Of a stretch of 64,000 nt of DNA, positions 37,431 through 47,335 are shown piece by piece; the first letter of the stretch is position 1; each line of letters opens with the position of its first letter. Below the pieces are notes generated by a model. The model saw nothing but the letters and a program-made list of their open reading frames with translations. It made no database searches and was not told where the DNA came from. Made by a program: the position numbers and the translations under genes. The stretch spans positions 315,501 to 379,500 of the forward strand of contig NZ_CP071632.1 of assembly GCF_017357385.1 (NCBI RefSeq), read 5' to 3'. Origin of the DNA: Rhizobium sp. NZLR1 (lineage in GTDB: Bacteria; Pseudomonadota; Alphaproteobacteria; Rhizobiales; Rhizobiaceae).

Positions 37431-37457
37431 AATAAAAAAGGGCCGCCTCGGCGACCC
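37431..37457 (-). terminator. Rho-independent terminator of the small transcription unit
   Basis: Read on the minus strand: GGGTCGCC-GA-GGCGGCCC (37457-37440) followed by six T residues and ATT. This is an eight-pair stem (one G-T) with a tight loop and a T-run. It lies 60 bp after the stop codon of the microprotein frame. Confidence 0.85.
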
Positions 37458-37518
37458 TTTCCATGAGTTTGGCCTCAAACGGGCCCGGACTGTCTATGCA
37501 GCCCCAGGAAGGCGGGGA

Positions 37519-37590
37519 TTAGTGCGAGGGCTGCCTCGCTTTCATCAACTCTCCCATGCCCGTTAAGAGGTCCGAAATCTCATTAGACAT
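37519..37590 (-). CDS. Predicted 23-residue microprotein with a very strong ribosome-binding site
   Basis: ATG at 37588-37590 opens a 24-codon frame ending in TAA (37519-37521); the peptide begins MSNEISDLLTGMGELMKA and ends RQPSH. The ribosome site AAGGAAGGTGATCC (37592-37605) includes nine consecutive bases (AGGTGATCC) complementary to the 16S rRNA 3' end. A terminator follows at 37431-37457. The peptide is amphipathic, has no signal sequence, and uses codons (TCT, AAT, TTA) that are rare in this GC-rich genome. I do not recognise it. It could also be the coding part of a dual-function sRNA. Confidence 0.6.
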   Translation of the reverse strand: MSNEISDLLTGMGELMKARQPSH

Positions 37591-37616
37591 TGGATCACCT
37601 TCCTTTCGTTCTGTTG

Positions 37617-37655
37617 CTGATAGCTCAAAGGTAGGCCGATTCTTCGCAGATGCAA
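37617..37655 (-). promoter_or_regulatory. Candidate promoter of the microprotein transcript
   Basis: On the minus strand CTTGCAT is followed about 16 bases later by TACCTT, then 20-25 bases later by the ribosome site. This resembles the rhizobial sigma-70 form (CTTGAC / CTATAT) only loosely. Confidence 0.35.
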
Positions 37656-37668
37656 GAGAGAAATGCGA

Positions 37669-38580
37669 TCAATGCGCCGCCTTGATGAAGGTGCCGTTCT
37701 GCAGCTCGCGCATCGCCTGCATGATTTCCTCGCGCGAATTCATCACGATCGGGCCGTGCCATGCGACCGGCTCCTCGATTGGCTTGCCTGATACAAGCAG
37801 GAAACGGATGCCCTGGTCCCCCGCCTGCACCGTCACTTCGTCGCCGCTGTCGAAGACCACGAGCGTGCGGTTGCCGGACATGTCGCGAATGTTCAACTCC
37901 TCGCCGTCGACTTCCTTCTCGACGCGCACGCCGAAGGGTTTCGACGCATCGCGAAAGGTGCCGGAGCCGGCGAAGATATAGGCGAAGGCGTTGCGGTAGG
38001 TGTCGACCGGCAGACGCTTCTTCTTGCCGGGCGGCACCGAGACGTCGAGATAGATCGGCTCGGCGGCGACGCCGTCGACGGGACCGGCCTTGCCCCAGAA
38101 ATCGCCGCAGATCACCCGCACGGCCGTGCCGTCATCATCGACGACGACAGGGATGTCGGCGGATTTGACGTCCTGATAGCGCGGCGCCGTCATCTTCAGC
38201 GAGGAGGGCAGGTTTGCCCAGAGCTGGAAACCGTGCATGCGGCCGGCGAAATCGCCCTTCGGCATTTCCTGGTGCATGATGCCGCTGCCGGCCGTCATCC
38301 ACTGAATATCGCCGGCGCCGAGCAGGCCACGGTTGCCAAGGCTGTCGCCATGCTCGACGGTGCCGGCAAGCACATAGGTGATCGTCTCGATGCCGCGATG
38401 CGGGTGCCATGGGAAACCGCGAATATATTCCGCCGGATTGTCATTGCGGAAATCGTCCATCATCAGGAACGGATCGGTCATCGCAGGATCGCCGAAGCCG
38501 AAGACGCGGTGCAGCTTCACGCCCGCGCCTTCCATGGTCGGTGTGGCGGTACTTTCATGTTTGACGGGTCGGATCGACAT
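37669..38580 (-). CDS. Pirin family protein
   Basis: The 303-residue protein has the two-cupin pirin layout: GAGVKLHRVFG, DPFLMMDDFR, then the metal-binding FPWHPHRGIETITYVLAGTVEHGDS and the third His/Glu in GIMHQEMP. The C-terminal cupin is present (FAYIFAGSGTF). Bacterial pirins are Fe/quercetinase-like or regulate dehydrogenases; the role here is unknown. ATG at 38578-38580 with GAGGA upstream is preferred over a longer frame to 38679. Confidence 0.92.
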   Translation of the reverse strand: MSIRPVKHESTATPTMEGAGVKLHRVFGFGDPAMTDPFLMMDDFRNDNPAEYIRGFPWHPHRGIETITYVLAGTVEHGDSLGNRGLLGAGDIQWMTAGSGIMHQEMPKGDFAGRMHGFQLWANLPSSLKMTAPRYQDVKSADIPVVVDDDGTAVRVICGDFWGKAGPVDGVAAEPIYLDVSVPPGKKKRLPVDTYRNAFAYIFAGSGTFRDASKPFGVRVEKEVDGEELNIRDMSGNRTLVVFDSGDEVTVQAGDQGIRFLLVSGKPIEEPVAWHGPIVMNSREEIMQAMRELQNGTFIKAAH

Positions 38581-38827
38581 GGCGTCCTCTTGAAGGTTCA
38601 ACTTGGCGGCAACTATAGCGGCCCGGCCGCCAAGCGCGAAGCCTGCCCAGCGGACAACGCAGTGTTCACAAAAGAACACAGGCTTTCGCCGAATTTGAAC
38701 ATCCGAGGCGCCACGAAACCGTCATCTTGCGCTTGCAAACCGGCGGCGCGTTAAGCTGTTATTAGCCGCGACGTCAGACAATTTCAGCATGCCCGCCGAT
38801 GCGGCGGCGGGTCGGAGCAAGAAAGCC

Positions 38828-39640
38828 ATGTGTCGCTGGGCAGCCTATCGCGGAGATCCTCTCTATCTCGAGGAGCTGGTATCCTCGCCTGCCCATTCGC
38901 TGATTGAGCAGTCCCATTGCGCCACCCGCGCCAAGACGGCGACGAATGGCGATGGCTTCGGCATCGCCTGGTATGGCGACAGGCCGGAGCCCGGCCGCTA
39001 CCGTGATATCCTGCCGGCCTGGTCGGATTGCAATCTGAAGAGCCTGGCGCGGCAGATCCGTTCGCCGCTCTTCCTCGCCCATGTCCGCGCGGCTACAGGC
39101 GGCGGCACGCGCCGCGACAATTGCCACCCCTTCACCCACGACACCTGGTCCTTCATGCACAACGGCCAGATCTCCGGTTTCGAGCGCCTGCGCCGGCCGA
39201 TGGAGGCGATGCTCGACGACGAACTGTTCAATGCCCGCGGCGGCACGACCGATTCCGAGTTGATGTTCCTGCTGGCGCTGCAATTCGGCCTGCGTGAGGC
39301 GCCGGTGGCCGCAATGGCTGAAATGGTCGGCTTCGTCGAGGATCTGGCCGAAAGCGTCGTCGGTTCGATCCTGCTGCGCTTTACCGCCGCCTTCTCCGAC
39401 GGCAACACGCTCTATGCGATCCGCTATGCCACCGATCGCAAGGCGCCGACCCTCTATGCCTCACCTGTCGGCGCCGGCTATTGCCTGGTGTCCGAGCCGT
39501 TGAACGACGATGGCGATGCCTGGGCCGAAATTCCGAATGGCAGCGCCGTTACCGTCAGCAAAAACGGCATCGACGTCGCCGACTTCCGGCCGGGAAAGCG
39601 AAGTGCAGCCAAGCCGCAGCGCGTGGCTATTCCCGCATAA
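38828..39640 (+). CDS. Class II glutamine amidotransferase (YafJ/GAT_4 type)
   Basis: After removal of Met the nucleophile is Cys2 (MCRWAAYRG), so ATG 38828 must be the start. The glutaminase domain continues with SHCATRAKTATNGDGFGIAWY, SPLFLAHVRAATGG, NCHPFTHDTWSFMHNG and TTDSELMFLL, all Ntn-hydrolase landmarks. The 270 residues hold no synthetase domain, so the acceptor is unknown. There are no egtB/egtD genes nearby, so I do not call it EgtC. It is divergent from pirin and convergent with coaBC. Confidence 0.9.
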   Translation: MCRWAAYRGDPLYLEELVSSPAHSLIEQSHCATRAKTATNGDGFGIAWYGDRPEPGRYRDILPAWSDCNLKSLARQIRSPLFLAHVRAATGGGTRRDNCHPFTHDTWSFMHNGQISGFERLRRPMEAMLDDELFNARGGTTDSELMFLLALQFGLREAPVAAMAEMVGFVEDLAESVVGSILLRFTAAFSDGNTLYAIRYATDRKAPTLYASPVGAGYCLVSEPLNDDGDAWAEIPNGSAVTVSKNGIDVADFRPGKRSAAKPQRVAIPA

Positions 39641-39646
39641 AGCGCT

Positions 39647-40852
39647 TTAGCGGAAACTTTCGGCGATCAGCGCCGCCAGCCTTTCGGCAACCTCTTCCTT
39701 CGCCAGATCAGGCCATTGCTCGACGCCGTTGCGGCGTATGAGTTTGACGCTGTTGCGGCTGCCGCCCATGATGCCGGTGGCCGGAGAGACGTCATTGGCG
39801 ACGATCAGGTCGGCGCCCTTGCGCTCGAGTTTCGCCTTCGCATTGCTTTCCACATCTTGTGTCTCGGCGGCAAAGCCGATCACCAGTTTCGGCCGCATCG
39901 TATGATGGCCGACGGTTTTCAGGATGTCCGGATTCTCGGTCAGCGCCAGCGTCGGAATGGATTCGCCCGGATGTTTCTTCAGCTTCTGGTCGGCGGCCGA
40001 GGCCACTCGCCAGTCCGCCACCGCCGCGACCATCACGGCGATATCGGCCGGCAGCGCCGCCAGCACGGCATCGCGCATTTCTTCCGCCCGCTCGACATGG
40101 ATGACGTTGACGCCGACGGGATCGGCGATCGTCACCGGCCCCGAGACCAGCGTCACCTCCGCCCCAAGCCTGGCAAGGGCTGCGGCGATCGCATGCCCCT
40201 GCCGGCCGGAAGAGCGGTTGGCGATGTAGCGCACCGGATCGATCGGCTCGTGCGTCGGTCCCGACGTGACTATCGCCTTGCGTCCCTTGAGCGGCTTTTC
40301 TCCGTCGTCGAGCATGGTTTCGGCGGCCGCGACGATCTCCAGCGGTTCCGCCATCCGGCCGAGCCCCGCCTCCCGGCTCTCCGCCATCTCGCCTGCCATC
40401 GGCCCGACGAAGCGGACGCCGTCGTCCCTGAGTCTTGCCGCATTGCGCCGCGTCGCCGGATGCGCCCACATGCGGGGGTTCATCGCCGGTGCGGCCAGCA
40501 CCGGCCTCTCCGTCGCCAAAAGCACGGTCGAGGCGAGATCGTCGGCAAGCCCGTTCGCCATCTTCGCCAGCAGGTCGGCCGTGGCGGGGGCAATGAGCAC
40601 GAGGTCGCAGTCGCGCGCCAGCCGGATATGGCCGACATCCTGTTCGTCTTCACGCGAAAACAGATCGAGAAAGACGTGGTCCGCCGCAAGCGCGCCGACG
40701 GCCAGCGGCGTGACGAATTCCTGGGCGCCGTTGGTCATCACCGGCCGCACGCTGGCGCCGCGCTCGCGCAGCCGGCGGATCAGATCCAGGCTCTTATAGG
40801 CTGCGATGCCGCCGGAGATGATGAGGAGGATGCGTTTGCCGCTGAGAGCCAT
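39647..40852 (-). CDS. coaBC: CoaBC: phosphopantothenoylcysteine decarboxylase / phosphopantothenate-cysteine ligase
   Basis: This bifunctional enzyme performs two steps of coenzyme A synthesis. The N-terminal flavoprotein CoaC domain has ISGGIAAYKSLDL, the active-site His in DVGHIRLA and the PAMNPRMW clasp. The C-terminal CoaB domain has VTSGPTHEPIDPVRYIANRSSGRQGHAIA and VADWRV. The 401 residues are full length. The CoaC loop that holds the reducing Cys158 in E. coli (ACGD) reads AESRE here (residues 157-161), with no Cys. In many relatives coaBC sits next to dut or ubiB; here it is about 10 kb from each. Confidence 0.95.
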   Translation of the reverse strand: MALSGKRILLIISGGIAAYKSLDLIRRLRERGASVRPVMTNGAQEFVTPLAVGALAADHVFLDLFSREDEQDVGHIRLARDCDLVLIAPATADLLAKMANGLADDLASTVLLATERPVLAAPAMNPRMWAHPATRRNAARLRDDGVRFVGPMAGEMAESREAGLGRMAEPLEIVAAAETMLDDGEKPLKGRKAIVTSGPTHEPIDPVRYIANRSSGRQGHAIAAALARLGAEVTLVSGPVTIADPVGVNVIHVERAEEMRDAVLAALPADIAVMVAAVADWRVASAADQKLKKHPGESIPTLALTENPDILKTVGHHTMRPKLVIGFAAETQDVESNAKAKLERKGADLIVANDVSPATGIMGGSRNSVKLIRRNGVEQWPDLAKEEVAERLAALIAESFR

Positions 40853-40980
40853 GGCTTTCTACCCGTCGCCTTTTTTTCGACCCTAAGCCTTTGGTGGACA
40901 ACATGCAATCGCGGGACGGCACATCGCCGCGCTCGGCCGGTGCCGCCCCGTTCATGACGTCAGCCGTCATTCTCGTGGGC

Positions 40981-41730
40981 TCAGAGGTTGCTCATCCCGC
41001 CGTCGATGATGAGTTCGCTGCCGACGATATAGGCGGCCTCATCGGAGGCGAGAAAGACGATCGTCTTTGCCACCTCGCCCGGGTTGCCGAAGCGGCCGAC
41101 CGGGATCTGCGACTGGATCTCAGCGGCCATCGCCTTGGATTGGGCTTCCGAGCCTCCAAGCTTGCTGTAGAGCGGCGTGGCGATCGGGCCCGGACTGACG
41201 GCGTTGACGCGGATGCCGCGTCCGATGAGTTCGCCCGACAGCGTCTTGGCAAGCGTCAGCAATGCACCCTTCGTCAGGGAATAGACGCTGGAGTTCGGCA
41301 TGCCGATATGGGCGTTGATCGAGGTATTGAGCACGATTGCGGCCTGGCTCGAAAAGATCGGCAGCAGCGACTGGATCAGGAAAAACGGCCCCTTGACATT
41401 GATCGCCACCGACTTGTCGAAGGCGGCTTCGCTCCACTGTTCCAGTGGCCCGAATTCGGCGACACCGGCATTGACGAAGAGGATGTCGAGCGTGCCGAAA
41501 GCTTGCTTCACCGTATCGGCGACGGCCTTCTGGCCGGCCGCATTGCCGGCATCGGCCTGGATGACGATCGCCTTGTCGCCGAGTTCGCTACGGGCGGCTT
41601 CGACGCTTGCGGCGCTGCTGCCGGTAACGACGACACGGGCGCCTTCGGCAATGAATTGGCGGGCGGTTTCGATGCCGATGCCGCTGGTGCCGCCGGTGAT
41701 GATGGCTGTCTTGTTCTGCAGACGTGACAT
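40981..41730 (-). CDS. SDR-family oxidoreductase
   Basis: Classical 249-residue SDR: NAD(P)-binding TGGTSGIGIETA (residues 13-24), FVNAGVAEFG, catalytic Ser in NTSINAHIG and the YSLTK motif (Tyr-x-x-x-Lys), followed by NAVSPGPIATPL. Substrate unknown. It lies 79 bp downstream of a second SDR gene on the same strand, and a LysR gene is divergent from the pair. The ATG at 41728-41730 has AAGGA about ten bases upstream. Confidence 0.92.
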   Translation of the reverse strand: MSRLQNKTAIITGGTSGIGIETARQFIAEGARVVVTGSSAASVEAARSELGDKAIVIQADAGNAAGQKAVADTVKQAFGTLDILFVNAGVAEFGPLEQWSEAAFDKSVAINVKGPFFLIQSLLPIFSSQAAIVLNTSINAHIGMPNSSVYSLTKGALLTLAKTLSGELIGRGIRVNAVSPGPIATPLYSKLGGSEAQSKAMAAEIQSQIPVGRFGNPGEVAKTIVFLASDEAAYIVGSELIIDGGMSNL

Positions 41731-41809
41731 GATGACGTTCCTTTGATCGGATATTGTGGCCGGAGAAGGCGCGCTTTCATCCGGCGAATTGGGGAGCGCT
41801 TGGCTTTCG

Positions 41810-42574
41810 TCAGGTGCGGGTGATCGACGCGCCGCCATCGACCAGCGCGGCAGTGCCGGTGACGAAACTCGCATCGTCGGAGGCGAGGTAGAGAACCGAG
41901 CGGGCCAACTCCTCGGGAGCTGCGACACGCTTCAGCGCATGCAGATTGGTGATGAAGGTCTGCTTGTCGGATGTATCGTTCATCTCCCGATACATGTCGG
42001 TATCGACGGCGCCCGGCAGGATGGCATTGACGCGCACGCCCTGCTGTCCGTATTCGGCCGCGAGCGCCTGGGTCAGGCCGATCAGGCCGGATTTGCTGGC
42101 GGCATAGGCGGCGACGCCGGGAAAGGCGAAGCTGTAACCGACGAAGGTCGAGGTGAAGATCACCGAGCCGCCGCCATTCCCCACCATTTCGCCGATCTGG
42201 TGCTTGGCGGCGAGGAAGGAGGCGGTCAGATTGATCGCCAACGCATCGCTGAAGCCTGCTTCCGAAACGCCGGTGCTCGGGCCGGCCTCGCCGAGTGTGC
42301 CGGCATTGTTGAAGGCAATGTCGAGCTTGCCGTAATGGGTCACGGCGGCCGCGACCAGCGCCTTGTGATAGTCTTCCGACCGGACGTCGCCGGCCACGGC
42401 GACAGCATCGCCGCCTTCCGCCTTGATCTCCGCGACGAGACTGTCGAGTTCGCGCTCGCGGCGGGCGCCGACGACGACCTTGGCGCCCTCAGCGGCGAAG
42501 AGCTTTGCCGTGGTGCGGCCGATGCCTGAGCTTGCGCCGGTGACGATTGCGACCTTGTTGTTCAAACGGTTCAT
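41810..42574 (-). CDS. SDR-family oxidoreductase
   Basis: Classical 254-residue SDR with VTGASSGIGRTTA, FNNAGTLGE, the catalytic FTSTFVGYSF and YAASK (Tyr-x-x-x-Lys), and VNAILPGAVDTDMYRE. The ARRERELD after beta-2 favours NADP(H). It is the upstream member of an SDR pair and is divergent from a LysR regulator, which most likely controls it. The substrate cannot be inferred. Confidence 0.92.
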   Translation of the reverse strand: MNRLNNKVAIVTGASSGIGRTTAKLFAAEGAKVVVGARRERELDSLVAEIKAEGGDAVAVAGDVRSEDYHKALVAAAVTHYGKLDIAFNNAGTLGEAGPSTGVSEAGFSDALAINLTASFLAAKHQIGEMVGNGGGSVIFTSTFVGYSFAFPGVAAYAASKSGLIGLTQALAAEYGQQGVRVNAILPGAVDTDMYREMNDTSDKQTFITNLHALKRVAAPEELARSVLYLASDDASFVTGTAALVDGGASITRT

Positions 42575-42699
42575 GGTCTCATTCCTGTTCTTGATCCGAG
42601 GCGGCCCCTGCCGTCCCTTCCGTTGAATGGAAGATGGCATTTTCCGTTCGTTCGGATTAGTCTCCAGATCATGGAATTCGAATTCGGAAAAGCCGAACG

Positions 42700-43605
42700 A
42701 TGATCAGAATCGAAGGTATAGCGGCTTTTGTCGCCGTCACCGAGGCAGGCTCGGTCAGCGAGGCCGCCCGGCGGCTGCGGCTCTCCAAATCCGTCGTCAG
42801 CGAAAGGCTGGCCGAGCTGGAGAAGTCGCTCGGCGGCATGCTGCTGCACCGAACGACGCGCAAACTCACCTTGACCGAGGATGGTGCGGTCTTCCTGGAG
42901 CGGGCCGGTCGCATCGTCCGCGAGATCGAGGAGGCTGCCGCCGACATGGCCGAGCGGCGCGGAACCCTGTCGGGGCCGATCCGCATTGCTGCACCCGTCA
43001 CCTTCGGCCGCATGCATCTCGGCCCGGCGCTTTATCCCTTCCTCGCCGAACATCCGGAGATCGAACTGACGCTCGATATCGACGACCGGCGCGTCGATGC
43101 GTCCTCGGACGGCTACGACGCGGTCATCCGCAACGGCCCGATCGCCGATAGCCGGCTGGTCGCCTGGAAGCTCACCCGCAGCCGCCGCCTGCTCTGCGCT
43201 TCGCCGGATTATCTCGCGCGGGCGGGAATGCCGGCGTCGCTGGCGGATCTCAGCAGCCATCGCGGCATCTTCTACACCAATCGCGGCGTTGCCGACTGGC
43301 GCTTCCAGACGCCCGACGGTGCGATCGTCGTCCGCGCAAAACTGGCGCTCGGCATCAACAATGGCGACATGCTTCGTGACGCTGCGATTGCCGGTCTCGG
43401 CATCGCGCTGCTGCCTGCCTTCATTGCTGGCCCGGCGATCCGCGAGGGCCGGCTTGCCGAAATCGATGTCGGCCACAGGCCGGAGGCCGAATTCATCTAT
43501 ATGGCCCATCCAGAGGGCCGCAATCCCTCGGCCAAGCTCCGCGCCATTGCCGATCACTTGAAGAAGAGCTTCGGCGATCCACCCTATTGGGATCCGGCGG
43601 GTTAA
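42700..43605 (+). CDS. LysR-family transcriptional regulator
   Basis: The 301-residue product has an N-terminal helix-turn-helix (IAAFVAVTEAGSVSEAARRL, SKSVVSERLAELEKSLG) and a LysR effector domain of the CrgA/PA-type (GPIRIAAPVTFGRMHL, YDAVIRNGPIADSRLVAWKL, GLGIALLPAF). It is divergent from two SDR genes, the common arrangement in which the LysR protein activates or represses the dehydrogenases. Confidence 0.92.
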   Translation: MIRIEGIAAFVAVTEAGSVSEAARRLRLSKSVVSERLAELEKSLGGMLLHRTTRKLTLTEDGAVFLERAGRIVREIEEAAADMAERRGTLSGPIRIAAPVTFGRMHLGPALYPFLAEHPEIELTLDIDDRRVDASSDGYDAVIRNGPIADSRLVAWKLTRSRRLLCASPDYLARAGMPASLADLSSHRGIFYTNRGVADWRFQTPDGAIVVRAKLALGINNGDMLRDAAIAGLGIALLPAFIAGPAIREGRLAEIDVGHRPEAEFIYMAHPEGRNPSAKLRAIADHLKKSFGDPPYWDPAG

Positions 43606-45261
<1,656 letters not shown>

Positions 45262-45286
45262 CGCTCGATTTGGCCAATACCCCGAC

Positions 45287-46948
45287 TCAACCAAGCTGAA
45301 TATAGGGCACGTCCTTCTTCGCCACCTCGTCCAGCGCTTCCTCGTAACCGGCATCGGCATAACGCATGACGCCGAGGGCGGTGTCGTTGGTCAGCGCGTG
45401 GTCGAGCCGTTCGTCGGCGCCATCCGTGCCGTCGGCGATGACCGTGACGCCGCAGCTCGTCATGTAGCCGGCATAGCCGCCGCCGCCGGAATGGACGACG
45501 ACGAGGTCGGCCATCGAGGAGCAGAGCATCATCGCATCGATCAGCGGCCAGTCGGCGATCGCATCCGAGCCGTCCTTCATCCGTTCGGTCATGATATTCG
45601 GATGCGCCATGGCGCCGGCATCGAGATGGTCGCGGGAGAAGGCGACCGGGCCTTTGAGTTCGCCATTCGCAACCAGCGTATTGACGCGCCGGGCGAGTGC
45701 CGTGCGTTCGCCGTGGCCGAGCCAGGCAATGCGCGCCGGCAGCCCTTCGAATGGCACATGCTGGCGCGCCAGCCGGATCCAGTTGGTGATGATCTTGTTG
45801 TCGGGGAATAGTTCCAGCAGCAGGTCGTCGATGCGGGCGATATCGCTCTCCTCGCCCGACAGCGCCATCCAACGGAACGGCCCGATCGCCCGGGCAAACA
45901 GCGGCCTGAGATAGGCTTCGGTGAAGATCGGAATGTCGAAGGCATTGGTGACGCCGCCCTCTTTCGCCTGGGTGCGGATGAGGTTGCCATTATCGAAAAC
46001 TTCCGAGCCCTTCCTCTGGAATTCCAGCATCGCCGTCACATGGTCGACGATCGAGGCGCGGCTTGCCGCCATCAATTGCCCCTGGCCGTCGTCGCGCAGT
46101 CCCCTGACCTGCTCGAGGCTCATGCCCTTCGGCACATAGCCATAGACGAGGTCGTGTGCCGAGGTCTGGTCGGTGACGATGTCGGGCACAATGCCGCGCC
46201 GGGCAATCTCCGGATAGACCTCGGCCGCATTGCCGACGAGGCCGACGGAAAGAGCCCGCTTCTCCTTCACCGCCGCATTGATCATCTGAAGGGCGCTATC
46301 GAGATCGGGTGCGATTTCCTGGAGATAGCCGATCTGCTGGCGCTTGCGGGCCCGTTCCGGGTCGATATCGACACAGAGGATCGCCGCCCCTGCCATGCGA
46401 CCGGCGAGCGGCTGTGCCCCACCCATGCCGCCAAGGCCGGCCGTCAGCACGAAGCGGCCGAGGAGATCGCCGCCGAAGCGCCGCTCGGCAATGCGCATGA
46501 AGATCTCGTAGGTGCCCTGGATGACGCCCTGGCTGCCGATATATTGCCAGGCGCCGGCCGTCAGCCCGCCCCAGCAGATCAGCCCCTTGCGCTGCAGCTC
46601 GTAGAACACTTCGGCCTTAGCCCATTGCCCGACGATGTTGCAGTTCGCCATGATGACCAGCGGCGCTTTGGCGTGAGTTCGAACGAGCCCGATCGGCTTG
46701 CCGGACTGGATGAGCAGCGTCTGGTCCTCCTCCATCTCGGTCAGCGCCTTGACGATGCCCTTGTGCGCCGCCCAGTTGCGGGCCGCCTTGCCGAGCGCGG
46801 CATAGACGATCAGGTTTTCGGGATCCTCACCGACGGACAGCACGTTTTCGAGCAGCCGCAGCAGCGCTTCCTGCCGCCAGCCCTTGGCACGCAAGTCCGG
46901 CCCGCCGGGAATGGGAAATTTCGGATGACGTGGATTGGCCTTCGGCAT
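45287..46948 (-). CDS. Urocanase-family hydratase without the signature Cys; proposed thiourocanate hydratase
   Basis: The 553-residue protein has the urocanase fold landmarks: WQYIGSQGVIQGTYE, LTAGLGGMGGAQPL (NAD binding, about 169-181), DIVTDQTSAHD, GPFRWMALSGE and MKDGSDAIADWPL. The canonical signature F-Q-G-L-P-x-R-I-C-W, which carries the active-site Cys, reads FEGLPARIAWLG at 400-411, so Ala408 replaces Cys. The substrate-binding C-terminus also differs (HSGGGGYAGYM). It is the last gene of an operon with an MIO-less lyase, a DUF917 protein, a hydantoinase and a carbamoylase. I infer water addition to thiourocanate rather than urocanate. It is not ordinary HutU: no hutI, hutF or hutG is present. 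Confidence 0.8.
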   Translation of the reverse strand: MPKANPRHPKFPIPGGPDLRAKGWRQEALLRLLENVLSVGEDPENLIVYAALGKAARNWAAHKGIVKALTEMEEDQTLLIQSGKPIGLVRTHAKAPLVIMANCNIVGQWAKAEVFYELQRKGLICWGGLTAGAWQYIGSQGVIQGTYEIFMRIAERRFGGDLLGRFVLTAGLGGMGGAQPLAGRMAGAAILCVDIDPERARKRQQIGYLQEIAPDLDSALQMINAAVKEKRALSVGLVGNAAEVYPEIARRGIVPDIVTDQTSAHDLVYGYVPKGMSLEQVRGLRDDGQGQLMAASRASIVDHVTAMLEFQRKGSEVFDNGNLIRTQAKEGGVTNAFDIPIFTEAYLRPLFARAIGPFRWMALSGEESDIARIDDLLLELFPDNKIITNWIRLARQHVPFEGLPARIAWLGHGERTALARRVNTLVANGELKGPVAFSRDHLDAGAMAHPNIMTERMKDGSDAIADWPLIDAMMLCSSMADLVVVHSGGGGYAGYMTSCGVTVIADGTDGADERLDHALTNDTALGVMRYADAGYEEALDEVAKKDVPYIQLG

Positions 46949-47002
46949 CGTGGATTCCTCGTTGGTTATCCTCCCTTCTTCCCAGGCGAGAAGGGAATGG
47001 CG

Positions 47003-47332
47003 TTATTTGCCCGGCAGCGATTCCACATAGGCGAGCGCCGCATCGAGCAAACGCCGTCTGAGCGCATCGTCGCCGTAGACCGCAGCCGTCGCCCGCACCC
47101 AGCCCTGCATCACACGCTCGCCCGAAAGCATCTGGATGACGCCCGGCAGCGCCAGCGCCCAGCCGTCATTGCCTCGGCCGAGACGGACCAGCATGCCGTC
47201 ACTGCGCGCGCAGCAGAGAAGATTGCCGTTCAGCAGGAAGGCCCGGCCGCCGAACATCGATTTTTCGCTGAAGCCAGGCCGATCGCCGAGTTCCTCGCGC
47301 AGCAATTCTTCCAAGCCGGGATCGCGCGTCAT
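47003..47332 (-). CDS. TfoX N-terminal domain protein
   Basis: The 109-residue protein has the TfoX-N pattern: EKSMFGGRAFLLNGNLLCCARSDG-like core (about residues 23-46), LVRLGR and a C-terminal helical tail. Stand-alone TfoX-N proteins are common in alphaproteobacteria and their role is unknown; Sxy/TfoX itself is a competence co-regulator. It starts three bases after the DUF917 stop codon, so it is part of the catabolic operon. A regulatory or accessory role is possible but not shown. Confidence 0.85.
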   Translation of the reverse strand: MTRDPGLEELLREELGDRPGFSEKSMFGGRAFLLNGNLLCCARSDGMLVRLGRGNDGWALALPGVIQMLSGERVMQGWVRATAAVYGDDALRRRLLDAALAYVESLPGK

Positions 47333-47335
47333 GGT

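Noticed and set aside
38828..39640. EgtC of ergothioneine biosynthesis
   Set aside because: It is a class II amidotransferase domain, but no egtB or egtD is nearby and YafJ-type proteins look the same; proximity to the proposed degradation operon is not enough.
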